From an uncultured Clostridia bacterium (GTDB lineage Bacteria; Bacillota; Clostridia; TANB77; CAG-508), in the NCBI GenBank assembly GCA_947630235.1, contig CANRGN010000018.1, positions 1 to 35,964 of the forward strand: a DNA stretch of 35,964 bases. The letters run 5' to 3'. A program made the translations under genes and the position numbers. This document shows positions 1 to 10,400 of the stretch, piece after piece (within the stretch, counting starts at the first letter, position 1; each line of letters begins with the position of its first letter). Below the pieces are notes generated by a model. It was not told the DNA's origin. It saw only the letters and a program-made list of their open reading frames with translations, and searched no databases.

Positions 1-132
1 TTAAATTTAGAAGTAGAGCAAAATGAATCTGATATAAAAGATGTAAAAACAGGTGATAACATAATAGCATATATAATTACTTTGGTATCATCAATAATAG
101 TATTTATAAAATCATTTAAACATAAAAAATAA
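1..132 (+). CDS. C-terminal end of a wall-anchored surface protein (partial)
   Basis: Only the last 43 codons lie in the window; the frame is open from base 1 and ends at TAA 130-132. The tail reads VKTGDN, then about 18 hydrophobic residues and a basic end (KSFKHKK). That is the layout of a sortase sorting signal, with VKTGD in place of the usual LPxTG. I infer a surface protein processed by a sortase; a candidate enzyme is encoded at 30249-30941. Nothing can be said of its main domains. Confidence 0.6.
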   Translation, partial: LNLEVEQNESDIKDVKTGDNIIAYIITLVSSIIVFIKSFKHKK

Positions 133-152
133 TAGCCAAGGGACTCAGCCAA

Positions 153-248
153 AGGAAACGTCAGACTGTGTGAAAACTAAAAAAACATCTAAAAATATAT
201 AATTTTTAGATGTTTTTTTATTATTTTTTACACAGTCTGACGTTTCCT
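153..248. repeat. Long nested inverted repeat (terminator or MITE-like)
   Basis: Two perfect 19-base arms (153-171 and 230-248) enclose a second hairpin whose arms carry ACATCTAAAAAT/ATTTTTAGATGT and end in a T-run. The whole 96-base unit can fold into one long imperfect stem. The inner hairpin could terminate the gene ending at 132. The long GC-richer outer arms are unusual for a terminator and look more like a small inverted-repeat element. Apart from this hairpin and the promoter at 449-477 I see nothing firm in 133-505. Confidence 0.6.
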
Positions 249-448
249 AAATCCATTTTGTTATAAGTTTATTGGACTATTCCTATATTTTAATTTTTCA
301 AAATTCAAATACTAAATATTATACACATGAAGAAATGAAGAAAATGGCTAGGAGGATAATAGATGGCGAATAATGAATATATAATATCACATTCTCCTCT
401 TAAATTATGAACTTATGTCTTTTTCGAAATTCCTTTTATAAAAAAATC

Positions 449-477
449 TTGGTATTTGAAATAATTTATGATATACT
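449..477 (+). promoter_or_regulatory. Candidate sigma-A promoter of the pheA unit
   Basis: A weak -35 (TTGGTA, 449-454) and a good extended -10 (TGATATACT, hexamer 472-477) are separated by 17 bases. The position just upstream of the ATG at 506 supports that start rather than an upstream ATG at 407 in the same frame. Confidence 0.5.
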
Positions 478-505
478 CATATTGTTGAAAAGGAGAAGAG
501 TAATT

Positions 506-1294
506 ATGAGAATAGGTTTTTTAGGTCCTAGAGGTACTTTTTCTTTTGATGCGGGAGTGAAAATTGCAGAAAAAGATGATGAACTGATAGAATATAAAAC
601 AATTAAAGATTGTATAATTAGTGTTGAAAAAGGAAATGTAGATAGAGCAGTTGTTCCTATTGAAAATTCTTTACAAGGAAGTGTTAGCGAAACTATAGAT
701 TCATTAGTTGAAAGTAATAATATTTATATAGAAAGTGAAATAATACTAAAAATAACTCAAAATTTAATTGCTAATAGAAATTATAATTTGGAGGAAATTA
801 AAGAGGTTTATTCTCATCCTCAGGCTATAGCACAATGTAGAAATTATATAGAAAATAATTTGCATAATGCAAATGTGGTAGAAATATCTAGTACAGCTCT
901 TGCTGCAAAAGAAATTAAGAATAAAGATTATTGTGCATGTATTGCAAATATAAATTGTGTTAACGAATATCAATTAAAACTAATTGAAGCTAATATTCAA
1001 GATAATGATTCAAATCAAACTAAATTTTGGGTATTATCAAAAAATCAAAACAAAATAGGTGATAAGATGTCGTTAATATTTTCTACTAAAAATAAACCAG
1101 GTGCTTTATATGATGTATTGGGATTGTTTAATAAAAATGAAATTAATTTAAGTAAAATTGAATCAAGACCAGCTAAAACAGTTTTAGGAGAATATATATT
1201 TTTAGTAGATTTAGAAGTAAATGAAAAAATGGATGAAACTATAAAAATTTTAAAAACAAAATGTAGTAAATTAAAAATTTTAGGGAGGTATTAG
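506..1294 (+). CDS. pheA: Prephenate dehydratase
   Basis: Converts prephenate to phenylpyruvate, the committed step of phenylalanine synthesis, in the cytosol. The 262-residue monofunctional form has the N-terminal GPRGTFS motif (residues 7-13), the PIENSLQGS segment, and a C-terminal ACT domain (about 189-258) with the ESRP motif (218-221) that binds phenylalanine for feedback inhibition. The catalytic TRF motif reads TKF (about 171-173), a conservative Arg-to-Lys change. I choose ATG 506, preceded by AAGGAGAAG, because the frame upstream contains the promoter and no ribosome site. The stop lies one base before the aminotransferase ATG, so the two are co-translated. Identity is secure. Confidence 0.93.
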   Translation: MRIGFLGPRGTFSFDAGVKIAEKDDELIEYKTIKDCIISVEKGNVDRAVVPIENSLQGSVSETIDSLVESNNIYIESEIILKITQNLIANRNYNLEEIKEVYSHPQAIAQCRNYIENNLHNANVVEISSTALAAKEIKNKDYCACIANINCVNEYQLKLIEANIQDNDSNQTKFWVLSKNQNKIGDKMSLIFSTKNKPGALYDVLGLFNKNEINLSKIESRPAKTVLGEYIFLVDLEVNEKMDETIKILKTKCSKLKILGRY

Positions 1295-1295
1295 T

Positions 1296-2492
1296 ATGAT
1301 TTCTGATAAAATGAAAAAATTAGTTAACAACAATTCTGTTATAAGGCAAATGTTTGAAGAGGGGAAGAAGTTAGCTAGTATATATGGCAAAGAAAATGTT
1401 TATGATTTTAGTTTAGGTAATCCAAGTGTACCTGCTCCAAAAGAAGTAAATGAAGCTATAAAAAATATTGTAGATTCTGAAGAATCTATTTCACTTCATG
1501 GATATATGAGTAATAGTGGGTATGAAGATGTAAGAGAAGCTATAGCTAATTCTATAAATCAAAAGTTTAATACAGATTTTGATGAAAACAACATCATCAT
1601 GACAGTTGGTGCTGCAAGTGGAATGAATATAGTATTAAAATCTATTTTAAATCCAAATGAAGAAGTAATAGTATTTGCACCATATTTTGTAGAATATAAG
1701 AATTATGTAAATAATTATGATGGAAAAATCGTAGAAGTATTATGTAAAGAAAGTGATTTTCAGCCAGATTTAGAAGAATTCGAACAGAAAATAAATAAAA
1801 ATACAAGAGCTGTTATTATTAATTCTCCAAATAATCCAACAGGAGTTGTATATTCAGAATCTACTTTAAAAGCTATTTCTGAAATTTTAGAGAAAAAGCA
1901 AAAAGAATTAAATATTACTATCTTCTTAATTTCAGATGAACCATATAGAGAATTAGTTTATGATGATATTGAAGTACCATATGTGACAAAATTTTATAAT
2001 AATACTTTTGTTGTATATTCTTATAGTAAATCGTTATCACTTCCAGGAGAAAGAATTGGATATGTTGTAGTTCCAAATGAAATGGAGGATAGTAAAACAG
2101 TTTTTGAAGCAGTTACTATTGCAAATAGAGTTTTAGGATCTGTTAATGCTCCTTCAATAATGCAAAAAGTTATTAAAAAATGTGTAAATTTAAAAACAGA
2201 TATAACTGAATATAAAGAGAATCGAGATTTATTATATAACGAACTTAAAAAATTGAATTTTGAATGTATATATCCTCAAGGAGCTTTTTATCTATTTGTT
2301 AAAACACCAATTGATGATAAAGAATTTTGCGAAATTGCAAAAAAATATAATATTTTAGTTGTACCTGGAAGTTCATTTGCAGGGTCTGGGTATGTTAGAA
2401 TATCTTATTGTGTTTCAAATGAAATGATTAAAAGATCGTTACCAGCTTTTAGAAAACTTGCTGAAGAGTTGTTTAATAAGAATTTTATATAA
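1296..2492 (+). CDS. Class I/II PLP-dependent aminotransferase, probably aromatic or aspartate
   Basis: A fold-type I aminotransferase of 398 residues. NSPNNPTG (176-183) and SYSKSLSLPGERIGY are typical of the aspartate aminotransferase family; K245 is the expected Schiff-base lysine for pyridoxal phosphate. The start is set by GGGAGG at 1283-1288, and the ATG follows the pheA stop by one base. Because it is translationally coupled to prephenate dehydratase, the likeliest role is transamination of phenylpyruvate to phenylalanine, or of related 2-oxo acids with glutamate or aspartate. Substrate choice is inferred from context and not visible in the sequence. No clear terminator follows. Confidence 0.88.
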   Translation: MISDKMKKLVNNNSVIRQMFEEGKKLASIYGKENVYDFSLGNPSVPAPKEVNEAIKNIVDSEESISLHGYMSNSGYEDVREAIANSINQKFNTDFDENNIIMTVGAASGMNIVLKSILNPNEEVIVFAPYFVEYKNYVNNYDGKIVEVLCKESDFQPDLEEFEQKINKNTRAVIINSPNNPTGVVYSESTLKAISEILEKKQKELNITIFLISDEPYRELVYDDIEVPYVTKFYNNTFVVYSYSKSLSLPGERIGYVVVPNEMEDSKTVFEAVTIANRVLGSVNAPSIMQKVIKKCVNLKTDITEYKENRDLLYNELKKLNFECIYPQGAFYLFVKTPIDDKEFCEIAKKYNILVVPGSSFAGSGYVRISYCVSNEMIKRSLPAFRKLAEELFNKNFI

Positions 2493-2590
2493 TTATTTTA
2501 AATGGTGGGTGAATTGTAAAAGTAAAATATATTTTGCAAAAAAACCTAAACTGGTGATTTAAAAATTATAAAAAAAATATACTTTTTTTA

Positions 2591-2606
2591 AAATTTATGA
2601 TATACT
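2591..2606 (+). promoter_or_regulatory. Extended -10 promoter of the flavodiiron-rubredoxin unit
   Basis: TGATATACT (hexamer 2601-2606) is an extended -10 identical to the one at pheA. No good -35 is visible at the right distance. It lies 31 bases before the chosen start codon. Confidence 0.45.
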
Positions 2607-2637
2607 ATGAACACAATTTTAGGAAAGGATGATAGAA

Positions 2638-3807
2638 ATGAAAGATACTACAATATCAGAAAATATTATATATGTTGGAGCAGACGATAAAGATATTGAT
2701 TTATTTGAAGGACAATATATAGTTCCAAATGGTATTTCATATAATTGTTATGTAATATTAGATGAAAAAATAGCAATTATGGATACAATAGATAAAAGAA
2801 AATCAGAAGAATGGATGCAAAATATTGAAAAAACTTTAAATGGAAGACAACCAGATTACTTAGTTGTTTCACACATGGAGCCAGACCATGCTTATAATGT
2901 TGAAGCTTTAGCTAGCAAATATCCAAATATGAAAATTGTTGGAAATGGAAAAACTTTTGTATTTATGAAGGAATTTTTTAATATCGAAAATCTAGATTCT
3001 AGAAAAGTTGAAGTTAAAGAAGGAGATACATTAGAGCTTGGAAACCATAAACTTCATTTCATCATGGCACCTATGGTTCATTGGCCAGAAGTTATGATGG
3101 AATATGAAGAAACAGAAAAAGTTTTATTTAGTGCAGATGGTTTTGGAAAATTTGGTACTTTAGATACTGAAGAAGAATGGGACTGTGAAGCTAGAAGATA
3201 TTATTTCAATATAGTTGGAAAATATGGCCCTTCAGTTCAAGCTGTTCTAAAAAAAGCTGCTGGTTTAGATATAAAAACAATTTGTCCTTTACATGGACCA
3301 ATTCTTAAAGAAAATTTAAGTCATTATATAAATAAATATGATATTTGGAGCTCATACAAACCAGAAACAGAAGGAATTTTTATAGCATGTAGTTCTATTC
3401 ATGGAAATACATTTGAAGCTGGTAAAGAGCTTAAAAATATATTAGAAGAAAAAGGTGCTAAAAAAGTAGTCTTATCAGATATAACAAGAGAAGATTTTGC
3501 TGAAAATATTGAAGATGCTTTTAAATATGGAAAAGTAATTTTTATGTCTTCAAGTTACAATGCAGATTTATTCCCTCCAATGAGAAATCTTCTTTTAAAT
3601 CTTAAAGGAAAAAATTATCAAAATAGAAAAGTAGGAATAGTTGAAAATGGTACATGGGCACCTAGTGCTGGAAATTGTATGAAACAAATTATTTCTGAAA
3701 TGAAAAATGTTGAAATTGTAGAGCCAATGGTAACTATAAAATCAAGATTAAATGAAGAAAGCAGAAATCAGCTAAATACTTTAGCAGATAATATTTTAAA
3801 AGATTAA
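2638..3807 (+). CDS. Flavodiiron protein (A-type flavoprotein, O2/NO reductase)
   Basis: A two-domain, 389-residue cytosolic enzyme that reduces O2 to water and/or NO to N2O, protecting anaerobes. The metallo-beta-lactamase-like half carries the diiron ligands H79-x-E81-x-D83-H84, then H148 (VHWPE), D167 (SADGFG) and H219 (LHGP). The second half, from about residue 245, is a flavodoxin domain with the FMN phosphate loop CSSIHGNT. The start at 2638 is preferred over the ATG at 2629 because AGGAAAGG (2621-2628) sits 9 bases before the former and abuts the latter. Rubredoxin, its usual electron donor, follows 14 bases downstream. O2 versus NO preference cannot be told from sequence. Confidence 0.93.
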   Translation: MKDTTISENIIYVGADDKDIDLFEGQYIVPNGISYNCYVILDEKIAIMDTIDKRKSEEWMQNIEKTLNGRQPDYLVVSHMEPDHAYNVEALASKYPNMKIVGNGKTFVFMKEFFNIENLDSRKVEVKEGDTLELGNHKLHFIMAPMVHWPEVMMEYEETEKVLFSADGFGKFGTLDTEEEWDCEARRYYFNIVGKYGPSVQAVLKKAAGLDIKTICPLHGPILKENLSHYINKYDIWSSYKPETEGIFIACSSIHGNTFEAGKELKNILEEKGAKKVVLSDITREDFAENIEDAFKYGKVIFMSSSYNADLFPPMRNLLLNLKGKNYQNRKVGIVENGTWAPSAGNCMKQIISEMKNVEIVEPMVTIKSRLNEESRNQLNTLADNILKD

Positions 3808-3821
3808 AGGTGGTGAAATAT

Positions 3822-3953
3822 ATGAAATATGTATGTACAATTTGTGGAGATGTTTATGATGAAGAAAAAGAAGGAGTAAAATTCGAAGATTTACCAGCAG
3901 ATTGGGTTTGCCCAGTATGTGGGGTTGGAAAAGATATGTTTGAACCAGCATAA
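3822..3953 (+). CDS. Short-form rubredoxin
   Basis: A 43-residue one-iron electron carrier. The two CxxC knuckles are C5-T-I-C8 and C30-P-V-C33, with the conserved [15 protein letters not shown] block. Typical clostridial rubredoxins have about 52 residues; this one lacks most of the loop between the first knuckle and the DLP segment and resembles the 45-residue Desulfovibrio desulfuricans type. Ribosome site AGGTGG (3808-3813). It is coupled to the flavodiiron protein and is the likely direct donor to it. A strong terminator follows. Confidence 0.92.
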   Translation: MKYVCTICGDVYDEEKEGVKFEDLPADWVCPVCGVGKDMFEPA

Positions 3954-3987
3954 TGAAATTATATTATAATCAATATATTTCTTAGGT

Positions 3988-4017
3988 GGGCGATTATCAA
4001 TCGCCCGTCTTTTTTTC
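3988..4017 (+). terminator. Rho-independent terminator after rubredoxin
   Basis: A perfect 7-bp stem GGGCGAT/ATCGCCC (3988-3994 and 4000-4006) with a 5-base loop, followed by a T-rich run. Confidence 0.9.
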
Positions 4018-4080
4018 TCTTAATATAAATTTTATTAAGTTAATAAATATTCGGGTGATTATCAATCTCTAATTTTTAAG

Positions 4081-4126
4081 AAGGTCTATTGAGAAACTTA
4101 AGGGTCTCAGTTGACCTTCATTTTTT
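4081..4126 (+). terminator. Second hairpin with T-run, possible back-up terminator
   Basis: Arms AAGGTCTATTGAGA (4081-4094) and TCTCAGTTGACCTT (4105-4118) pair with two mismatches and are followed by CATTTTTT. Just upstream, 4051-4070 repeats part of the rubredoxin terminator (GATTATCAATC), as if that hairpin had been partly duplicated. Otherwise the 450-base gap 3954-4404 holds only the candidate promoter at 4217-4245. Confidence 0.55.
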
Positions 4127-4216
4127 CATATATCTTTTATTTGATAAATGTTAAAAAATAGAAATATAAGTTACTGTAATGTTTAATCAAACAAATTTTA
4201 TTAGGGATAGTGGGTT

Positions 4217-4245
4217 TTGATAAAAAAATATATGTATATATGTAA
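4217..4245 (+). promoter_or_regulatory. Candidate promoter of the giant adhesin gene
   Basis: TTGATA (4217-4222) is followed after 16 bases by TATGTA (4239-4244). A GGTCGAA at about 4251-4257, one base off a 0A box, follows it. The untranslated leader would be about 150 bases. Confidence 0.35.
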
Positions 4246-4404
4246 TATTTGGTCGAATTATATAGAAAAATGTTATAAAAACTTAATAAAATTCACAAAA
4301 AATGTTTCCGTAAAGAACTTTATTATATCTAAAAAAACTGCTATTTAAATTTTATTTTATTTATATTAATATAAAAATAAATATTATTATGTGGAGGATA
4401 AGGC

Positions 4405-7400
4405 ATGAAAAATAAAATTTATAAAAGAATTTTAGAAAAAATTCTTTGTATATTTATTTTACTAATAATGTTAAGCAATAATTTTTTACAAGTAGCAATT
4501 TTTGCTGAAGAGAACAGTGTTGAAGTATTAAAGAAACAAGAAGAAACTGCTGATAGTAATTCTACACAAGAAGTTCGTTTGGAAAGTGATGTAGAAGAAG
4601 CTACTGATAATACTACTGAAACGCCTAATACTCAAGGTTTTAATAATGAATTATTAGAAGAAAAAGAGAATGAAGATTCAAAAAATACTAGTGATGAGGA
4701 AGTAGGTGAAAAAAATAATGAAATTGAAGTAAAAAGTAATGAAAAAGTAGATGTAAATGAAAATAAGGAAGTAGAAGGAAAAGATATTGAAAGTTCAAAT
4801 ACTAATTCAGTAAATCAAAATATAAATAAAGAAAATATGCCAAAAAATTCTGATAATGTTTTGAATGTAACAAACTTTACTAGTGATATTAATACAGAAA
4901 ATTTGTTGGAAGTAAAGACAAAAACAAAAGAAGATATACAAAAACTTAAAGAAGATGGAAAATTTAAAACAAAAAATAATAATTACGAAATAAAAACTTT
5001 TGAAACACAATTTTTATCTGGAGCTTCTAAAGATATAAATGGAAATCTTGTATGGACACCAAAAAATTCATCAAGTGGACACGAATTTTCATTTCGCGTA
5101 AATTATGCATTTTCTGGTTTAGAGGAATTACCAGCAGAATCTGTGCAAATTACAATACCAAAATCAATAATAAGAAATAGAGATGGCAATTTAGATGATA
5201 CATATGTAATGTCATTACCAACAATAGATGAATATGAAGGCGAAGGGGAATTTGTATATAAAGAAGATGGGGATTATCTAGTTATATATAATGCAGATGA
5301 GGTAGAAGCTGGATTAAATGGATATTTTGAAGTTGCATATGCTACAAAATCTACAACATTTAGTTATAAAGATTATGATACGAAAAATACTAAATCTGTA
5401 AAAGAAGGTGGAACAGCATCAGATCCTTTTTATGCAGTAATAGCTTTAAATGTAAAAAATGATACATTATATAATATTTCAGAAGACAAAGATGTATTTA
5501 TAAACACTACTGCAAAAATAACAAGTACACAAAAACGTTATCCAATAATATATCGTGAATGGAATGATTCGTGGGGAGAAAAACCAGCAGATGCAGAAGA
5601 GTATTATTATTTGGTATGGGAAATATCATCATATATAGGAACATCAACACAAAAATATAATTTTGTGTTAGAAGATTTGGTAAAAGATGAATCAAATTTT
5701 GAAGAAGAGATTACTGAAGAAGATTATCAATTAGTAGGATATAAATTAGCAGGAGAAAAAAATTTTACAAATAAAAATGAAGTAGCAAATCAACAAACTA
5801 TTGGTTATAGATATGATTATGTATTAACAAAACATAAAAAAAGTACATATATGGGAAAAAATTATAAATTAAAAAATACTATTACAGCAACATTAGAACC
5901 AATAGATAAAGTAGATAATAAAACAAACGCAACATCATCAAATACATTTAATTGGGATATTTCATTTGATAAACCAACAGGAAGTTTTGATTTATTTAAA
6001 TATGGTAATAATAATTGGCGTAGTAGATTCGGAACATATTGGGATTATGCAAATTATGATTTAGAAAAAATGCAAGAAGATGAAGAAGGGGGGGCTGAAG
6101 TAAATGAATTAAAAGGATTCAAATATTTTACTGAAATAGTTGGTTATGCATATCCATGGACTTTAAAAGAAGGTGGTTCAACAGATAATTATCAAGATTA
6201 TGGTTTAAATTATGTAACATATGACACATGGGATGATTCTTTATATTTAGAAGATGATGAAAAACAAATGAGTTATAATGATTATTACCTAGATTATTTA
6301 ACATATAGTATAACAAATAAAGATGCAGAATATGATGATTTCTATAATAAATTTAATCAAGTGTCAGCAAAATATGAAAAAGATGAAACGATAGTATTTT
6401 ATGCAAAATTTGAAGATAAAAATGAGTGGATTGAAATTGGTGAATACAATTTAAATACAAATGTATTAACGAAAAAAGATGATCGTGTGTCAGAAATGAC
6501 AACAAGTAAAATAACATTCAAAGATAGTGTACACGCAACAGGTTGGAGATTTATAACTAAAAATAAACATTATTATACAAATATACAAGTAACACCTTGG
6601 TATGTATTAACAAATTCAGATTATGTACAAGAAAAAATAAAAAATAAATCTAGTATAAAAATAAAAAATAATGTAAGTACCGAAATAAAAAACTATAAAG
6701 AAGAAAAAATATTTGAAAAAACAACTTCAGCTTATGACTATGCTAGAGTAACTTATTATGATTCTGATATAAGAAAAGCTGTAACATCAGTTTCAAATAA
6801 AGTAGCAAAGAAAAAGTATATAATAACATGGAAAGTAAATGCATGGGAAACAGCAACATCTGGAAATGGAGAGTCAGAATATATAGCACAAAATTCAGGA
6901 AAATTCTATGATTTAATACCATTAGGAGCGCAGATAGATTTAGATAGTATACAAGTACAAACAGATTCTGGCTTTTTATCTGAAAATGAATTCTCATATG
7001 AATTAATCCAAAACTATAATAAATCAGGTAGAACAATGTTAATTGTCACAATAGATGAACAAGCTAAATATTATAATGTATATTATACAACAGAATTATC
7101 ATGGGATAATATAATAGATTATGGAAGATATGTTTTAAATCCAGTAGCATATGAAACAGGAAATGAAAAAATAACGAATGGTTTTGCTGATGATGGAGGA
7201 AACTTAAGCTTTACAAATAAACTATTATATAATGATTTAGATAAAACCACAAATGCTAAAAAATTTTTATATGCAGAAAATACATATAACATAAATGCTT
7301 TAACATCAGCAGTATCAGGATTATACAAAAAAGTAAAAAATTCGAAGGAAGCTGATTATTCTTATAATACAGAAGTAGAGCCAGGAGAAACCTATTCATA

Positions 7401-10400
7401 TAAATTGCGTTTCCAAAATACATATATGAGTTCAGCAAAAAATTTAATATTTTTTGATAGTTTGGAAAACTTTAAACCAACAAATACAGATGGAACAACA
7501 AATACAAGTGGATGGAGAGGTACACTAAAATCAATAGATATAACACAACTAAAAGAAAAAGGTATAGATACAAAAATTTATATAAGTACAATAGAAAATT
7601 TAAACATAGAAAAAAATAACGATATAAATAATACAGCAGTATGGAAAAAAATATCAGAAGAAGATGATTTAAGTAGTGCAAAAGCAATAGCAATAGATAT
7701 GACAAAAGATGCAAAAGGAAATGATTATATATTAAACTCAGGAGATTCTGTAACAGCGGTACTTTACATGGAAGCACCACAAACTGAGACAAAAGAATTT
7801 GAAAAAAATCAATATTCATACAATAATGTATATATTCAAAATACACTAATAGATGAGTTTTTTGATACAGTAGATTATTTTATACATCAAGATTATACAA
7901 CAGTAAAATATAGAGTAGTAGCAGATGTAAAATTACAAAAAGTAAATTCAAAAGATGAAAACGAAGGAATAAAAGGAATAACTTTTAGATTATATGGAAA
8001 ATCAATATATGGAACAGAGGTTAATAAATATATAACTTCTGGAAAAGCTGGATATATAACATTTAAAAGTATAGAAGCCGGAGAATATATATTACAAGAA
8101 TACGAAGGTACATCTGATTGGATAGAAGATCATACAGAGCATACAGTAAAAATCAATGTAGATAAAACAGTATATATAGACGGAAAGTTAATAGAGAACA
8201 ATAACATAACAAAAATAACCAATACTCCAAGAGCACATGCAAATGTAATACTATACAAAAAAGACTTAGTAGATAAAAATAAACCAGTACAAGGTGTAAA
8301 ATTCAAATTATCAGGAACATCAGATTATGGAAATGAAGTATTAATGTATTCAATATCAGATTCAAACGGAAAAGTAATATTTGAAAATATAGAAAAAGGA
8401 AAGTATGAATTAAAAGAAGTTGAAACAATTACTACTTATACAATAAATACAAATGTATTTAGGGTAATAGTTGATGAGAATAATAATTATGATATACAAA
8501 AGAAAGCAGAATCAACAGAAGAATATGAATCTATTTATGAAAATGGAAGGTACAATATATATAACGAACCACATCATAGTTTCTATTTTATAAAGAAAGA
8601 TTACATAGATAAAAATAAATCATTAGAAGGAGTAACATTTAAATTAACAGGAATATCTGACTATGGAACTAAAACAGAAAGAATGGCAACATCAGATGCA
8701 GAAGGAAAAGTAACATTTAAAGATTTGGAAAAAGGAATATATACATTTGTAGAAGAATCAACTATATCAGGATATATACTAAATCAAAATATATATACAG
8801 TAAAAATAGATGAGTTGGGAAATTTTGAAATAACAGGTGACATCTATTTAGAAAAGAAAGAAAGTGGAGAATACCAGGTTTATAATGAACCATTACATAA
8901 TTTCTATTTTGTAAAAGAAGATTCATATAATTATTCAAAATTAGGTGGAGCAAAATTTAGATTATATGGACGTAGTAACTACGGAAATGTATATGACAGA
9001 GCAGTAATTTCAGTAGAAAATACAGGATATGTAACATTTGATGGCTTAGAATCTGGAATATATTTTTTACAAGAAATAGAAGTCCCAATAACTGATAATA
9101 TAAATTATAAACAAGATACAGAAAATCGTATTGTGGAAGTACGAGATGATGGGAGAGTAATATTAGACGGAACTACAATATGGCCAATAGATAACGATCC
9201 ATATATATGGTATAACAAGCGTAATAAAGGACAAGTAACAGTTACTAAAAAATGGATAGATAATAAAACAAATGCAGAGCGCCAAGAACCTACAATATAT
9301 ATTTCAACTAAGAAACCTGAAAATTATAAAACCAAAGCATATTTTAGAACAGCAGATGAAACACATAGTATAATAGATTATGTAACAACAGATGACACTG
9401 TAACAAAATTTGAGAAAAATACAACACTAAATGAGAAACAAGTAATTGAAAAAGAAGGTGTTCAAAGACTAGATAAAGATTTTGATAATAAAGATGCAGA
9501 ATATAAAATATATGGTTATGTAGAAGATAATATATTATATTGGTGGACAAATGCGGATTTAGGAGTATTACCAGCAAACTTAGATTATTACTTTAATGAA
9601 GAAACCAGCTTGAAAGACATTGATTGGAAAGGAATATATAAAAATGGATATTGGATAGATGTATTAGGAAGGCCAGAATTAACGGAAAGCATAACAAATA
9701 TGCAAAAAATGTTTTATAATTGTACAGCAATAGAAAATTTGAATATAGAATGGTTTAACAATTTATGTATAGAAGATGAAAAAAGAATACAATATTTATT
9801 TGGAAATAATACTGAAAATGAAGGAACAATGACATCACTTAGATATATAACTGTAGGAGGAAATTTAAAATTATTTGATACATCTTTATTACCAAAAGGA
9901 ACATGGAAAAATCAAAGTACAAATAAAGAATCTGAATATACAAGTTTAATAGGAATCTTAGAGAATGGAACATATGAATATGTGGAAGAACAAGGAATGC
10001 TAGTAAAATATGCAGTGCAAATATATGGAATAAACCAAGATGAGGGAAAAAATGATGAAAAATTAGGGTTAACTTTTGGACCTGCAGTAGGAGAAAATTA
10101 TAATAATAAATATGTAACTCACGAATATGAAAAAAATGATGATGGAACATATAAAGTAGTAATAGTAACTCATACAGTAGCTGAAGATGATACAGAAACA
10201 ATAAAAAAAGAAGATTTAGAAAATGTAACAAGAACAGAAGAGCAAAAAAATAAATACAATATAAATTTACATGAAATGACATGGGAACAAATTGCAGAAC
10301 AGTCTAAAGAAGACCCAACGGTATTTACAGATGCAATGCTATGCGGAGATACAAAAAGTGTAAAATTGAATTTAAATGATACTATAGCAATTGGACTAAA

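Noticed and set aside
363..410. 15-codon ORF (MANNEYIISHSPLKL) with AGGAGG upstream, overlapping another short frame ending RRIIDGE
   Set aside because: Good ribosome site, but no terminator, conserved feature or context supports either frame; could be a gene remnant.
407..505. 33-residue N-terminal extension of PheA
   Set aside because: It has no ribosome site, contains the promoter, and is not found in PheA proteins; ATG 506 has a good site.
7472..7846. Long minus-strand ORFs inside the adhesin gene (also 9839-10282)
   Set aside because: Leu/Tyr-rich shadows of an AT-rich coding strand, with no motifs or ribosome sites.
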